Of a stretch of DNA of 64,000 nt, positions 52,075-61,709 are shown piece after piece. Position numbers and translations under genes: made by a program. The notes beneath the pieces were generated by a model. The model was not told where the DNA came from and searched no databases. It worked only from the letters and a program-made list of their open reading frames with translations. Positions within the stretch are counted from its first letter, which is position 1. Every line of letters starts with the position of its first letter. Source of the stretch: Hymenobacter duratus. Its GTDB lineage: Bacteria > Bacteroidota > Bacteroidia > Cytophagales > Hymenobacteraceae. The stretch is taken from contig NZ_JACWZZ010000003.1 in NCBI RefSeq assembly GCF_014698995.1, forward strand, positions 248,001 to 312,000, read 5' to 3'.

Positions 52075-54306
52075 ATGACCCCAACTTTACTTATCCGGCG
52101 CAGTGCGCCTGCTTTCTGGGCCTGCCTGCTGCTGCTGATTCTGCCCCTCACGCAGACGGCCTGGGCGCAGTGCCCACCGGCTGCCAGCGCCTGCACGCCC
52201 GGCTCGGCCCCGTCGTCCAGCTTTGCCTTCGGGATGGGTATTCTGAACGTGACGCTGGGCACCATCAACAACACCACGGCGGGCGTGCAGGAAGGCTTCC
52301 GGGACTATGCCTGCACCATTGGCACCACGCTCACAGTGGGGCAGAACTACCCTGTTTCGGTGCGAACCAATGCCAATGCCAACGAAAACGTGCGGGTGTA
52401 TCTGGATCTGAACAACGATGGGACGCTAAACCCCACGACCGAGCTTATTTTCAGCTCGAACTCGGCCAAAACCCACTCGGGCACTATCTCGCTGCCGACG
52501 GGCACCGTGCTGAACACGGCCCTGCGCCTGCGCGTGGCCGCCGATTACGTGAATGCTCCGCTGCCGACGCCCTGCTCTACGCCCCAGTATTCGCAGACCG
52601 AGGATTACGCCGTGACGGTGCAGGCCAACGTAGCGCCGCCGGTTACTGAGTTCAGCGCCGACGCGACGCTGACCTGCTCGGGCTGCGTGCAGTTCACGGA
52701 CCAGACCCAGAACGCTCCTACCGGCTGGCTCTGGAATTTTGGCGACAACACGACCAGCACCCTGCAGAACCCGCGCCACTGCTATACCACGCCCGGCACT
52801 TACACCGTCACGCTCACGGCTACTAACCCGGCCGGCAACAACGTCCGGACCCGCACCAACTACATCGTCTATAACAATGCCGTTCCGGTAGCGGCCAGCT
52901 GCACCCCGGCCACCACGGCTTTCTGCTGCGGCTACGGTATCACGCAGTTTACCCTGGGCTCCCTCACGAAAACTTCCCAGAATGGTCAGGCTGGCTACGA
53001 GGATTTTACCTGCGGCAGCCGGGTGCAGCTTACGGAAGGAAATACCTACACCGTGAGCGTCACGACGGGCACCAACCCGCAGGACACCAGAATCTGGCTG
53101 GACCTGAACAATGACGGCACATTTACCGGCAACGAGCTGCTGTTTACGGCCCTGAACCGCATCAATCCGACGGGCAGCTTCCTGCTGCCGGGTGCGGCGC
53201 TGAAAAACGTTCCGCTGCGCCTGCGGGTACTGTCCGACTATGTAGGCGGGGCCGATGCACCGTGCGCCAGCCCGCAGCTGGGCCAGATTGAGGACTACAC
53301 CGTAACCGTACTGCCCAATACCAATCCGCCGGTTTCGGCTTTTGCCTCCAACTACGTGCTGGGTGCCTGCCAGAACCCGGTGCAGTTCACGGACCAGAGC
53401 CAGAACGCGCCCACCAGCTGGTTCTGGGAATTCGGCGATGGTGCTATCAGCACCCTGCAGAACCCGTCGCACCAGTACACGGCCGGTGGCGCCTTTAGCG
53501 TCACGCTGACCACCACCAACGCCTTCGGCAACAGCTCCATCACCAAAACCAACTCCGTGGTGCTCATGCAGCCCTGCGTTCGGTACTGCGAGGCCACGGG
53601 CACGACGCCGAATATCTGGCTGACCAACATAGCCGTGCGCCGCAACGCCACCCAGGATTTCGCCAATGCGTCTGCGGCCAGCCCCGCTGGCTACGGCAAT
53701 TACGTGGATAAGGTGATTAACCTGTACCAGGGCGCCAATACCTCGCTGGACATGACGGTGAATGCCAATTTCCAGCACGTGCTGTGGGCCTGGGTTGACT
53801 GGAACCGCAACGGCACCTTTGAAACTACGGAGCAGATTTCGAACGGCATCACCACGGCCACTACCTTCACGGCCGGCTTCACGGTGCCCTCTACAGTAGC
53901 TACTCGTGGCTTTACGCGCATGCGGGTGATGGTGCGCCTCAGCAACCTGCCCGCTCCCAGTGCCTGCCAGGTAAACCAGAACAACTCGGAAACGGAAGAC
54001 TACTCTGTGCTGGTAAGCGCCCCGCAGAGCACGGCAGAAGCCCGGTCGATGCCAGCTCTCAGCATCTTCCCCAACCCCACGACCGATGGCCGCCTGCACC
54101 TGCGCCTGCCCGACCCGGCTGTCGCCGGCACCTATTCGGTACGGGTAGAAAACGTGCTGGGCGCTACGCTGCTCACCAGCACCGTGCGCCTGAGCCCCGC
54201 GCAGGATGCAGAGCTGAACCTCTCGGCGCTGCCGCGGGGCCTGTATGTAGTGCGCCTCCAGGACGCCCAGGGCCAGACGGCCGTCCGCCGCGTGCAGCGC
54301 GACTAA
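52075..54306 (+). CDS. T9SS type A cargo protein with GEVED and PKD domains
   Basis: 743 residues. A signal peptide (ACLLLLILPLTQTAWAQ) is followed by three GEVED-type domains (each with DLNNDGT or DWNRNGTF and ending in TEDYxVxV: about 45-180, 285-410, 510-660) separated by two PKD domains (about 190-270 and 420-500, each with FTDQTQNAPTGWLWNFGDN-like text). The two GEVED-PKD units are tandem duplications at DNA level. The C-terminus (LSIFPNPTTDGRLHLRL to GQTAVRRVQRD) is a type A sorting domain. There is no catalytic domain, so it is probably an adhesin or surface scaffold. It lies just upstream of the giant protein gene on the same strand. Confidence 0.87.
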   Translation: MTPTLLIRRSAPAFWACLLLLILPLTQTAWAQCPPAASACTPGSAPSSSFAFGMGILNVTLGTINNTTAGVQEGFRDYACTIGTTLTVGQNYPVSVRTNANANENVRVYLDLNNDGTLNPTTELIFSSNSAKTHSGTISLPTGTVLNTALRLRVAADYVNAPLPTPCSTPQYSQTEDYAVTVQANVAPPVTEFSADATLTCSGCVQFTDQTQNAPTGWLWNFGDNTTSTLQNPRHCYTTPGTYTVTLTATNPAGNNVRTRTNYIVYNNAVPVAASCTPATTAFCCGYGITQFTLGSLTKTSQNGQAGYEDFTCGSRVQLTEGNTYTVSVTTGTNPQDTRIWLDLNNDGTFTGNELLFTALNRINPTGSFLLPGAALKNVPLRLRVLSDYVGGADAPCASPQLGQIEDYTVTVLPNTNPPVSAFASNYVLGACQNPVQFTDQSQNAPTSWFWEFGDGAISTLQNPSHQYTAGGAFSVTLTTTNAFGNSSITKTNSVVLMQPCVRYCEATGTTPNIWLTNIAVRRNATQDFANASAASPAGYGNYVDKVINLYQGANTSLDMTVNANFQHVLWAWVDWNRNGTFETTEQISNGITTATTFTAGFTVPSTVATRGFTRMRVMVRLSNLPAPSACQVNQNNSETEDYSVLVSAPQSTAEARSMPALSIFPNPTTDGRLHLRLPDPAVAGTYSVRVENVLGATLLTSTVRLSPAQDAELNLSALPRGLYVVRLQDAQGQTAVRRVQRD

Positions 54307-54414
54307 CACCTGATGCAAAGCAGCGGACGGCTGATGCGGTCCGCTGCTCCCATTTTCCTTTGCTGGCAGCCTAGCTGCCCCGGCACCTTCTTTCTCCCTT
54401 CCCACTCTCTTTCT

Positions 54415-57400
54415 ATGCGCCAAACTTTACTCCGCGCGATATTTCTGCTGCTGTTGCTGACGGGGCTGCGCCCGGGGCCAGCAATGGCTTCCCACCTGCT
54501 GGGCGGCGAGATGAAATACGAATATCTCGACGCCAACGGCCCGGTAGGTACGCCCTTCCGCTACCGCATCACGGTGTTTATCTACCTCAACTGGGAGTGC
54601 CCCCCATCGGGCGGTGGCTCGTCGGCTACGCAGTCGAACGTGCCCGATGGCCGCTGCAACATCTTCCTGAATCTGTATAACAAGACCACGGGCCAGCGCA
54701 TTATCAGCAACCAGGGTTCCAACAGCTTCCCCTGCACTCAGATCAGCTGCCCTACGCTGCAAAACCCGATTCAGAATGACCAGCAGCCGGCCGGCACGTT
54801 CCGGCTGCCGCGCATTTCCAACCCCAGCATCACGCCACCGCAGCCGGGTGGCTGCAGCATTCCGGCCGGCTCGGTGCCGCCCGTGCGCCTGGCCCGCTAC
54901 GAGGCCATTGTGAACCTGCCGGTATCGTTTGATGGCTATTACGCCGTGTACACCGACGGTACGCGCAATTTCAACATCGACAACCTGCAGAACCCTAGCA
55001 ACCAGAACCAGACGCTGTATGTGGAAATGGCGCCGCCGCTGCTGCCCAACTCATCCCCTACCTTCTCGGATACGGCTGTAGTAGTTATCTGCCAGGGCGA
55101 CACCAGCATTCTGGTAAACAACGCCGTGGACCCCGACGGTGACCGGCTGATTTACTCGTTCAGTACGCCGTATAACGGCAACCAGGGGGCGGCTCCCTCG
55201 TTCATGCCGCCGCCCAACCCCGTTACGTACGCTACCATCGGCGGCTATTCGGCCACCAACCCGTTCGGTACGGGGGCCGGCAACTACGCCTTTCTCAACG
55301 CCAGCAACGGCATCAGCCGCTACGCCACGTCGCGGGTAGGCCGCTATGTAGTGGCCGTGGAAGTAAAGGAATACCGAACCATCAACGGCACGGAAGTGCT
55401 GATTGGCTCCACCCGGCGCGAAATCCAGCTGGTGTCGCGCACCTGCTCACCCAACAACTCGCCGCAGTTCACGCCGGCCACTACGTCACAGCCGCGCCTC
55501 TTCACGGTGGAGGAAGGCCAGTCGGTGAGCTTCGGCCTGGCCGCTACCGACCCTGATGGCAACCCCATTAATTTGCGGGCTAACAGCGTGCTGCTCGATG
55601 GCAGCGGTCCGTTCAACGCCACGTTTGGCGGCAGCCAGGGCACGGTGCTGCCGGGCGCGCCCACGGGCAGCGCCACGGTGCAGGGTACCGGCAGCGTAAG
55701 CGGCCAGTTCGTGTTCAACAGCCAGTGCGGCAATGGCCGCGCCACCCCCTACGACGTAGTTATTACAGCTTCCGACGTAGCCTGCGGCTCCAAAACCGTG
55801 GCCGACGTGTTTCAGATTCTGGTAACCAAAGCCGTTGGCCCGAACCGCATCAGCGGCGACTCTATCATCTGCGACCGGGCAGTGGCTCGCACCTATTCGG
55901 CGGGCGGCCCTTCGGCTACGGCCTACCAGTGGAGCGTCACGGGCGGCGTGATTCAGGGCGCCAGCACCGGCAACACGGTGCAGGTACTCTGGAACGGCAC
56001 GGGTGCCGGCCGCGTGGTATTGCGCGGTATTTCGGCATTCGGCTGCCCCACCGACTCGGTGGTGCGCACGATTGACGTGCGGCCGGCCGGTGCCTTGGCC
56101 GTAACGCCTACCAACGCGGCCATCTGCCCCGGTGCTTCTACCACCCTCACCGCCACCGGCGGCACCACCTACCAATGGACGTCCAGCACCGGCCAGACCT
56201 TCACCGGCAGCACCATCACGGTTAGCCCCGCCGCTACCACAACCTACAGTGTCTCCACCTCGGATGGCATCTGCACCACTACGCGCCAGGTGACAGTGAC
56301 CGTAAATCCGGCCGCCGTAGCCGATGCCGGCCCTACTACTACCGCCACCTGCTCCGGCATACCCACCACGCTGGGCACCACCTCCCTGACGGGCTACACC
56401 TATTCCTGGAGCCCCGCCAACGGCCTGAGTAACACCTCGGCCGCCCAGCCGGTCCTGGTCCTGACCAACACCACGTCTACCCCGCAAGCCTACACGTATT
56501 ATGTAACGGCTACCACGGCCCAGGGCTGCGTGGCGCGTGATTCGGTGCGAGTGACGGTGAATCCGGCAGCCGTGGCCGACGCAGGCCTCAACCGTACGGT
56601 CTGCTCGGGCATAGCCACCTCCATTGGCGCGGCTTCGCTGACCGGCTACAGCTACTCCTGGAGCCCCGCTACCGGCCTGAGCAGCGCCACCGCCGCCAAC
56701 CCCACGCTCACGCTCACCAACACTACCAGCGCCCAGCAGGTATTCACGTACATCCTGACGGCTACCAACGGCACCAACTGTGTGAACCAAGACACGGTGC
56801 GCATTGCCGTCAATCCGGCGGCCGTGGCCAACGCCGGCCTCAACCGTGACGTGTGTTCCGGCGAAACCACCACGCTGGGTGCGGCTGCGCTAGCGGGCTA
56901 CAGCTACTCCTGGAGCCCCGCTACCGGCCTGAGCAACGCTACAGCCGCTAACCCCACGCTCACGCTCACCAACACCACCGGCGCTCCGCAAACATTCAAC
57001 TACACCCTCACGGCCTCCACGGACCAAAACTGCATAAGCACCGGCACTGTACGCGTAACCGTCAATCCGGCCCCGATAGTCAACGCGGGTGCCGACAGTG
57101 TACTCTGCGACCGGAAAACCATTACGCTCGGCAGCACGGCCCTCACCGGCTACAGCTACCAGTGGAGCCCGGCTACCAACCTGAGCAGCGCCACCACGGC
57201 CCGCCCGGTATTCACGGCCGTCAATACCACCCAAACGCCGCTCACCCTGACCTATGTCGTGACGGCCAATACGTCCCAGAACTGCATCGGCCGCGACACG
57301 GTGCGTATCACCGTGAATCCGCGGCCGCTCCTGGACAGCATTCAGGGAGCCGCTTCGGTGTGCCCCACGGTGCAGGGCATTGCCTACAGCATCCGCAGCC

Positions 57401-59148
57401 CGCGCGGCACTTCCTATCAGTGGATCGTGACGGGCGGCACGCTGGCCAGCGGCCAGGGCACGGCGGCCATCACCGTCAACTGGGGTACGGCCACTCCCAC
57501 GGCCAGCGTGAAAGCCTTCCAGGTTAATAGCCTCGGCTGCTCCTCCGACACGGTGGTGTTCCCGGTGCGCGTAAATCAGCAGCTCGTAACCCAGCGGCCC
57601 ACTGGTCCGCTCACCGTGTGCCTCGCCAACGGTCCGTTCACGTACCAGACCCAACTCACCAACGGCTCTACCTACGGCTGGCAGATTATCGGCGGCACGC
57701 AGGTCAGCTCCAGCCAGAACACGGTGCAGGTGAACTTCACCCAGCCCGGCCGGGCCAAGCTCGTTGTGACGGAATCCAGCAACCCGGCCGGTGGCCGCTG
57801 CCTGGGCCAGAGCGACACGCTCTACGTGAACGTGCTGCCCTCGCCCGCTACCAACCTGCTAGTGGCTGGCCCCAACCGTGCCTGCGTCAGCCAGGGCCCG
57901 CTCACCTTCTCGCTGCCCGGCGCCACCGGCTCCACCTACGCCTGGACCCTGAACGGCACACCGCAGCCCCCCACCACCAATTCGCTGCCCGTAACGGCTA
58001 CCACGGCAGGTGCCTACACCGTCACGGTGCGCGAAACCAATACCAGCGGCTGCTCGGGCCCGCTCTACTCTACTACCGTGAACGTAGTGCCGCCCCTGGT
58101 CATTACCGGCCCGGCCAACTACTGTCCCGAAAACCGCACCGGCCTGAGCTACACCATCGGGCCTTCGTCGTTGCTACTGGGCTACCGCTGGACCGTCACG
58201 GGCGGCACCATTGTAAGCGGGCAGCGCACGGGCACCATCCGGGTTGATTTCCCGGCCGGCAGCACCAACGCTACTATTTCCGTGGTCGATACGGCCAGCG
58301 CCAACTGCGCCGCCACCTTCACCGTGCGCCCCGACAATACCAACGTGACGCTGTTTGTGGCCTCCGTAGATGCGCAGGATGACCGCAAAATCAACCTGAA
58401 CCTGCAGGCGCTCAACAACGCCAACAACACCAGCCAGATCAGCATCCGGCGGCGCATACCGGGCAGCGGCAACCCTTTCCAGCCCGTAGGCAATGTGGCC
58501 AATACCAGCACCTCCTTCACCGACACCGGCGTGGATGCCGATGCCAACATCTACGAGTACCAGCTGCTGCTCACCAACTCCTGCGGCACCCAGCTCTTTA
58601 GCGTGGCGCACACCACCATCCGGGCGCAGGCCACGGCTGTGGAAGGCGGCCCCGGCCGCGACGAAGGCAAAGTAACCGTGACCTGGAACCCGTACCAAGG
58701 CTTTCCGGTGCAGCTCTACCGCATCTACCGCCGCACGGCCGGCGGAGCCGCTGAGCTGGTACAAACGGTGGGGGCCAGCGGCACCAGCGTACAGCTCTCC
58801 ACGGGCAGCGCCGGCTTCGACCAGTGCTTCCGCGTGGAGGCCGTAGGGCCGGGCACGCTGCGCTCCAACTCCAACGAAGCCTGCATCAACTTCACCAACG
58901 ACCTGGTCTTCTACAACGTCGTGACGCCCAACAACGACGGCCTCAACGACCAGTTTATCATCAAGAACGTGGAGCTGTACAGCGGCAGCAAGCTGTCCAT
59001 CTTCAACCGCTGGGGCAAGGAAGTCTACAAAACCACCGACTACCGCAACACCTACGACGGGGCCAATGCCTCGGCCGGCGTCTACTACTACCTGCTGGAG
59101 CTACCCGGCGGCAAGTCGTACAAAGGCTGGTTTGAGGTGGTGAAATAG
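54415..59148 (+). CDS. Giant T9SS type B cargo protein with tandem Ig-like repeats
   Basis: 1577 residues from the ATG at 54415, which gives a signal peptide (LLRAIFLLLLLTGLRPG). The mature start SHLLGGEMKYEYLDANGPVG is a conserved opening of many Bacteroidota gliding-motility-associated proteins. Residues about 380-560 are cadherin/Ig-like; then four near-identical modules of about 78 residues (VNPAAVADAGLNRTVCSG, YSYSWSPATGLSxATAANP) and several more PKD/Ig-like ones. An Fn3-like segment precedes the C-terminal type B sorting domain (VVTPNNDGLNDQFIIKNVE, FNRWGKEVYKT, GVYYYLLEL, YKGWFEVVK). It is exported and anchored by the T9SS. The near-identical modules imply recent internal duplication. 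Confidence 0.88.
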   Translation: MRQTLLRAIFLLLLLTGLRPGPAMASHLLGGEMKYEYLDANGPVGTPFRYRITVFIYLNWECPPSGGGSSATQSNVPDGRCNIFLNLYNKTTGQRIISNQGSNSFPCTQISCPTLQNPIQNDQQPAGTFRLPRISNPSITPPQPGGCSIPAGSVPPVRLARYEAIVNLPVSFDGYYAVYTDGTRNFNIDNLQNPSNQNQTLYVEMAPPLLPNSSPTFSDTAVVVICQGDTSILVNNAVDPDGDRLIYSFSTPYNGNQGAAPSFMPPPNPVTYATIGGYSATNPFGTGAGNYAFLNASNGISRYATSRVGRYVVAVEVKEYRTINGTEVLIGSTRREIQLVSRTCSPNNSPQFTPATTSQPRLFTVEEGQSVSFGLAATDPDGNPINLRANSVLLDGSGPFNATFGGSQGTVLPGAPTGSATVQGTGSVSGQFVFNSQCGNGRATPYDVVITASDVACGSKTVADVFQILVTKAVGPNRISGDSIICDRAVARTYSAGGPSATAYQWSVTGGVIQGASTGNTVQVLWNGTGAGRVVLRGISAFGCPTDSVVRTIDVRPAGALAVTPTNAAICPGASTTLTATGGTTYQWTSSTGQTFTGSTITVSPAATTTYSVSTSDGICTTTRQVTVTVNPAAVADAGPTTTATCSGIPTTLGTTSLTGYTYSWSPANGLSNTSAAQPVLVLTNTTSTPQAYTYYVTATTAQGCVARDSVRVTVNPAAVADAGLNRTVCSGIATSIGAASLTGYSYSWSPATGLSSATAANPTLTLTNTTSAQQVFTYILTATNGTNCVNQDTVRIAVNPAAVANAGLNRDVCSGETTTLGAAALAGYSYSWSPATGLSNATAANPTLTLTNTTGAPQTFNYTLTASTDQNCISTGTVRVTVNPAPIVNAGADSVLCDRKTITLGSTALTGYSYQWSPATNLSSATTARPVFTAVNTTQTPLTLTYVVTANTSQNCIGRDTVRITVNPRPLLDSIQGAASVCPTVQGIAYSIRSPRGTSYQWIVTGGTLASGQGTAAITVNWGTATPTASVKAFQVNSLGCSSDTVVFPVRVNQQLVTQRPTGPLTVCLANGPFTYQTQLTNGSTYGWQIIGGTQVSSSQNTVQVNFTQPGRAKLVVTESSNPAGGRCLGQSDTLYVNVLPSPATNLLVAGPNRACVSQGPLTFSLPGATGSTYAWTLNGTPQPPTTNSLPVTATTAGAYTVTVRETNTSGCSGPLYSTTVNVVPPLVITGPANYCPENRTGLSYTIGPSSLLLGYRWTVTGGTIVSGQRTGTIRVDFPAGSTNATISVVDTASANCAATFTVRPDNTNVTLFVASVDAQDDRKINLNLQALNNANNTSQISIRRRIPGSGNPFQPVGNVANTSTSFTDTGVDADANIYEYQLLLTNSCGTQLFSVAHTTIRAQATAVEGGPGRDEGKVTVTWNPYQGFPVQLYRIYRRTAGGAAELVQTVGASGTSVQLSTGSAGFDQCFRVEAVGPGTLRSNSNEACINFTNDLVFYNVVTPNNDGLNDQFIIKNVELYSGSKLSIFNRWGKEVYKTTDYRNTYDGANASAGVYYYLLELPGGKSYKGWFEVVK

Positions 59149-59150
59149 GA

Positions 59151-59187
59151 CCACGGATTACAGCGGATTTGACGGATTAGTCGGATT
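59151..59187 (+). repeat. Intergenic repeat, left member of an inverted pair
   Basis: CCACGGATTACAGCGGATTT followed by GACGGATTAGTCGGATT. The reverse complement of 59353-59390 is a close match with several changes. The pair encloses the terminator and the 21-bp minisatellite. The element starts two bases after the cargo gene stop. Confidence 0.6.
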
Positions 59188-59216
59188 TTGTAGCCGATTC
59201 TGCCTCGTTTGACCTG

Positions 59217-59246
59217 AAAAAGGCGCTTCATCAGAAGCGCCTTTTT
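59217..59246 (+). terminator. Terminator of the giant cargo gene
   Basis: Perfect 13-bp stem AAAAAGGCGCTTC (59217-59229) with GAAGCGCCTTTTT (59234-59246), with a T run on the plus strand. It lies 68 bases after the stop. Confidence 0.85.
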
Positions 59247-59261
59247 TATTTGCCTCAGCTC

Positions 59262-59345
59262 CGACACGACTCCCGGGCCCATCGACACGACCTCCGGGCC
59301 TTTCGACACGACCTCCGGACCTTCCGACACGACTGCCGGGCTGTC
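59262..59345. repeat. 21-bp tandem repeat (minisatellite), four units
   Basis: CGACACGAC begins units at 59262, 59283, 59304 and 59325, exactly 21 bases apart. On the minus strand the units read heptads of the form GPEVVSK. The sequence is unrelated to the 21-bp array at 14571-14759, but the period and the both-strand openness are the same. Confidence 0.8.
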
Positions 59346-59352
59346 GTCCACA

Positions 59353-59390
59353 GAATCCGTGCAATCCGATGAATCCGTCTAAATCCGTGG
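59353..59390 (-). repeat. Intergenic repeat, right member of an inverted pair
   Basis: Read on the minus strand it gives CCACGGATTTAGACGGATTC, then ATCGGATTGCACGGATT, matching the left member at 59151-59187 in inverted orientation. It ends 13 bases before the rlmD start. Confidence 0.6.
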
Positions 59391-59403
59391 TTATCTTTGT
59401 CCG

Positions 59404-60813
59404 GTGAGAAAATCCGTTAAAAACATCCCGGCGGAGCTGCTCCGCGAAGTCGAAATTACCGACATGGTGGCCGAGGGCAAGTGCTTGGTACGCCGCGAGA
59501 ACCTGGTCATCTTTGTGACGCAAGTGGCCCCCGGCGACGTGGTGGACCTGCGCGTGACCAAGGCCAAGAAGAACTTCCTGGAGGCCGTGCCCACGCACTT
59601 CCACAAGTATTCCGAGCTGCGCGTGCAGCCGTTCTGCGAGCATTTCGGTACCTGCGGCGGCTGCAAGTGGCAGCACCTGGGCTACGAAACCCAGCTCAAA
59701 TTCAAGCACCAGCAGGTGGCCGACACCCTGCAGCGTATCGGCAAGGTGGCCCTGCCCGAAATCCTGCCGATTCAGGCCTCGCCCGACCAGACCTACTACC
59801 GCAACAAGCTGGAGTACACCTTCAGCCACAACGGCTGGCTCACCAACGAGCAGATTGCCAGCGGCCACAACTACGAGCGGCGCGTGCTGGGCTTCCACAC
59901 CCCCGGCCGCTTCGATAAGATTCTTGACATCAACCACTGCTGGCTGCAGCCCGACCCCAGCAACCAGATCCGGCTGGCCGTGCGCGACTACGCCCTGGAG
60001 CACGACCTGCCCTTCAACAACCTCGTGACCCAGGAAGGCTTTCTGCGCAACCTCATCATCCGCACGGCCAACACCGGCGACCTGATGGTGATTCTGCAGT
60101 GCTACTACGCCCATGACGCGCTGTTTCCGCTGCTGGATTTCCTGCACGAGCGGTTCCCGCAAATCACCTCCCTCAACTACGTGCTCAACGACAAGGGCAA
60201 CGAAACCTTCCACGACCTGGAGGTGGTGTGCTACAAGGGCGAGCCGCACATTCACGAGGAAATGGAAGGCCTGCGCTTCCGCGTCGGCCCGAAATCCTTC
60301 TACCAGACCAACTCCGAGGGGGCCTTCAACCTCTACAAAATCACCCGCGACTTCGCCCAGCTCACCGGCTCGGAGCTGGTGTATGACCTCTACACCGGGG
60401 CCGGCACCATCGCCAACTTCGTGGCCCGCCAGGCGAAACACGTTGTGGGCGTGGAGTATGTGGAATCGGCCGTGAAGGACGCCTACATCAACTCCGAAAT
60501 CAACGGCACCACCAACACCGAGTTCTACGCCGGCGACATGAAGGACGTGCTCAACGCCGAGTTCATCCAGAAGCACGGCCGCCCCGACGTCGTCATCACC
60601 GACCCGCCCCGCGCCGGCATGCACCCCGACGTAGTGGCCCGCCTCCTCGAAATGCGCGCCCCCCGCATCGTCTACGTCAGCTGCAACCCCGGCACCCAGG
60701 CCCGCGACCTGGAGCTGCTGGACGAAGCGTATAAAGTGGTGAAAGTGCAGCCCGTGGATATGTTCCCCCATACCCACCACGTGGAGAATGTGGTGCTGCT
60801 GGAGTTGCGGTAG
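59404..60813 (+). CDS. rlmD: 23S rRNA (uracil-1939-C5)-methyltransferase RlmD
   Basis: 469 residues with a GTG start at 59404. An N-terminal TRAM-like region is followed by the [4Fe-4S] cysteines Cys78, Cys84 and Cys87 in FCEHFGTCGGCKWQ, with a fourth in INHCW at about 180. The SAM-binding domain has YDLYTGAGTIANFVA, VVITDPPRAGMHPD and the catalytic Cys in VSCNPGTQARD. It methylates U1939 of 23S rRNA (or a nearby uracil in this phylum). The next gene, an unrelated small membrane protein, begins about 30 bases later. Confidence 0.92.
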   Translation: MRKSVKNIPAELLREVEITDMVAEGKCLVRRENLVIFVTQVAPGDVVDLRVTKAKKNFLEAVPTHFHKYSELRVQPFCEHFGTCGGCKWQHLGYETQLKFKHQQVADTLQRIGKVALPEILPIQASPDQTYYRNKLEYTFSHNGWLTNEQIASGHNYERRVLGFHTPGRFDKILDINHCWLQPDPSNQIRLAVRDYALEHDLPFNNLVTQEGFLRNLIIRTANTGDLMVILQCYYAHDALFPLLDFLHERFPQITSLNYVLNDKGNETFHDLEVVCYKGEPHIHEEMEGLRFRVGPKSFYQTNSEGAFNLYKITRDFAQLTGSELVYDLYTGAGTIANFVARQAKHVVGVEYVESAVKDAYINSEINGTTNTEFYAGDMKDVLNAEFIQKHGRPDVVITDPPRAGMHPDVVARLLEMRAPRIVYVSCNPGTQARDLELLDEAYKVVKVQPVDMFPHTHHVENVVLLELR

Positions 60814-60844
60814 GCAGTCCTGTTTGGTAAAAAGTCGAAACGTC

Positions 60845-61267
60845 GTGCAGAGCTACAGCCTTGCTTCCATTACTGCTTTCGTTATCGGTTGGGCAGCAAT
60901 GCAACTTGCAGCGTTTGCATGTATGCTTATCGATAGCCAGACAAGCCTATTTTCGGATATACGAGGAGCATTATTCCTTGCTACAGTTACTTGGTTTACC
61001 AGCTTAGCTTTCAACGTTATCTGCATCCAGTTACCAAGAAAATACATCAAGCTATTAGCCTTGAGGATAAACACTATTTCATTTGGATTTTTGACGAGCC
61101 TTTACGGCTTAGCAATGTTTACCCTCACTTTCTTTTCTATCATTTTTAGAGAGGCTTCTGTATCCGCTACCACAGTTACCCAGGTACTGATGATACTGTC
61201 TGCTATTAATGGGTTTGCCTTTGGAATATCATTTCGCCTATTGTGGAAACCTACCCAAACTGAATAA
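60845..61267 (+). CDS. Small four-helix membrane protein, unknown
   Basis: About 140 residues from a GTG at 60845; no ATG gives the first helix. Four hydrophobic segments are visible (ITAFVIGWAAMQLAAFACML, ALFLATVTWFTSLAFNVICI, FGFLTSLYGLAMFTLTFFSI, TVTQVLMILSAINGFAFGIS). The codon use is visibly A+T-richer than rlmD upstream or the following gene, which suggests transfer or weak selection. No family was recognised. It lies between rlmD and the gene at 61274 on the same strand, with only six bases to the latter. Confidence 0.6.
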   Translation: MQSYSLASITAFVIGWAAMQLAAFACMLIDSQTSLFSDIRGALFLATVTWFTSLAFNVICIQLPRKYIKLLALRINTISFGFLTSLYGLAMFTLTFFSIIFREASVSATTVTQVLMILSAINGFAFGISFRLLWKPTQTE

Positions 61268-61273
61268 GGACAC

Positions 61274-61648
61274 ATGGACTACACCAACGACCCCGAACTG
61301 AACGGCAAGTACCTCGGCACCATCACCAAGGACTTTGCTACCGTTTCCGATACGCTGAGCGAAGCTTCCTCGCAGATTCGCAAGCGGGATATTTCCAAGT
61401 ACCCCATCTTCGTATTTGCCCGCCAGGAGGTGCCGCTGGGCGGCCTGCTCATCAACGCCGACGAGCTGAACCTGGAGTGGCACGTCTTCGCCAGCTACCT
61501 GGAGCTGTTCGTGCAGCAAGGCATCGTGGGCCAGGACGGCATCGAAGCCTTCCAAAGCACCTACCGCGACCCGAACGAGTACTGCTGCCTGTTCGTGCTC
61601 GACGAGGAGTTCACCAACTTCGTCTACATCCCCTACCCCGAGGACTGA
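61274..61648 (+). CDS. Conserved-looking hypothetical protein
   Basis: 124 residues, soluble and acidic. It reads DPELNGKYLGTITKDFATVS, then EASSQIRKRDISKYPIFVFA, WHVFASYLELFVQQGIVGQD and ends CCLFVLDEEFTNFVYIPYPED. From memory proteins of this length and pattern occur widely in Cytophagales without an assigned function. The base composition is that of the local G+C-rich background, unlike the preceding gene. A long hairpin terminator follows. Confidence 0.7.
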   Translation: MDYTNDPELNGKYLGTITKDFATVSDTLSEASSQIRKRDISKYPIFVFARQEVPLGGLLINADELNLEWHVFASYLELFVQQGIVGQDGIEAFQSTYRDPNEYCCLFVLDEEFTNFVYIPYPED

Positions 61649-61657
61649 TCCACAGAG

Positions 61658-61709
61658 TATGAGCACTAAAAAGGGCTTGCCTTCTGGCAAGCCCTTTTTA
61701 GTGCTCATA
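61658..61709. terminator. Perfect 24-bp bidirectional terminator hairpin
   Basis: Arms at 61658-61681 (starting TATGAGCACTAAAAAGGGC) and 61686-61709 are fully complementary with a TTCT loop. It ends the gene at 61274-61648 and also contains the last codons and stop of the minus-strand pseudogene. Confidence 0.85.

Noticed and set aside
52426..54423. 665-codon minus-strand frame
   Set aside because: Antisense to the GEVED/PKD protein gene, which has signal peptide and sorting domain; the antisense has none.
59158..60780. 540-codon minus-strand frame opposite rlmD
   Set aside because: rlmD has catalytic and Fe-S motifs; the antisense is Val/His/Gly-rich with no recognisable domain.
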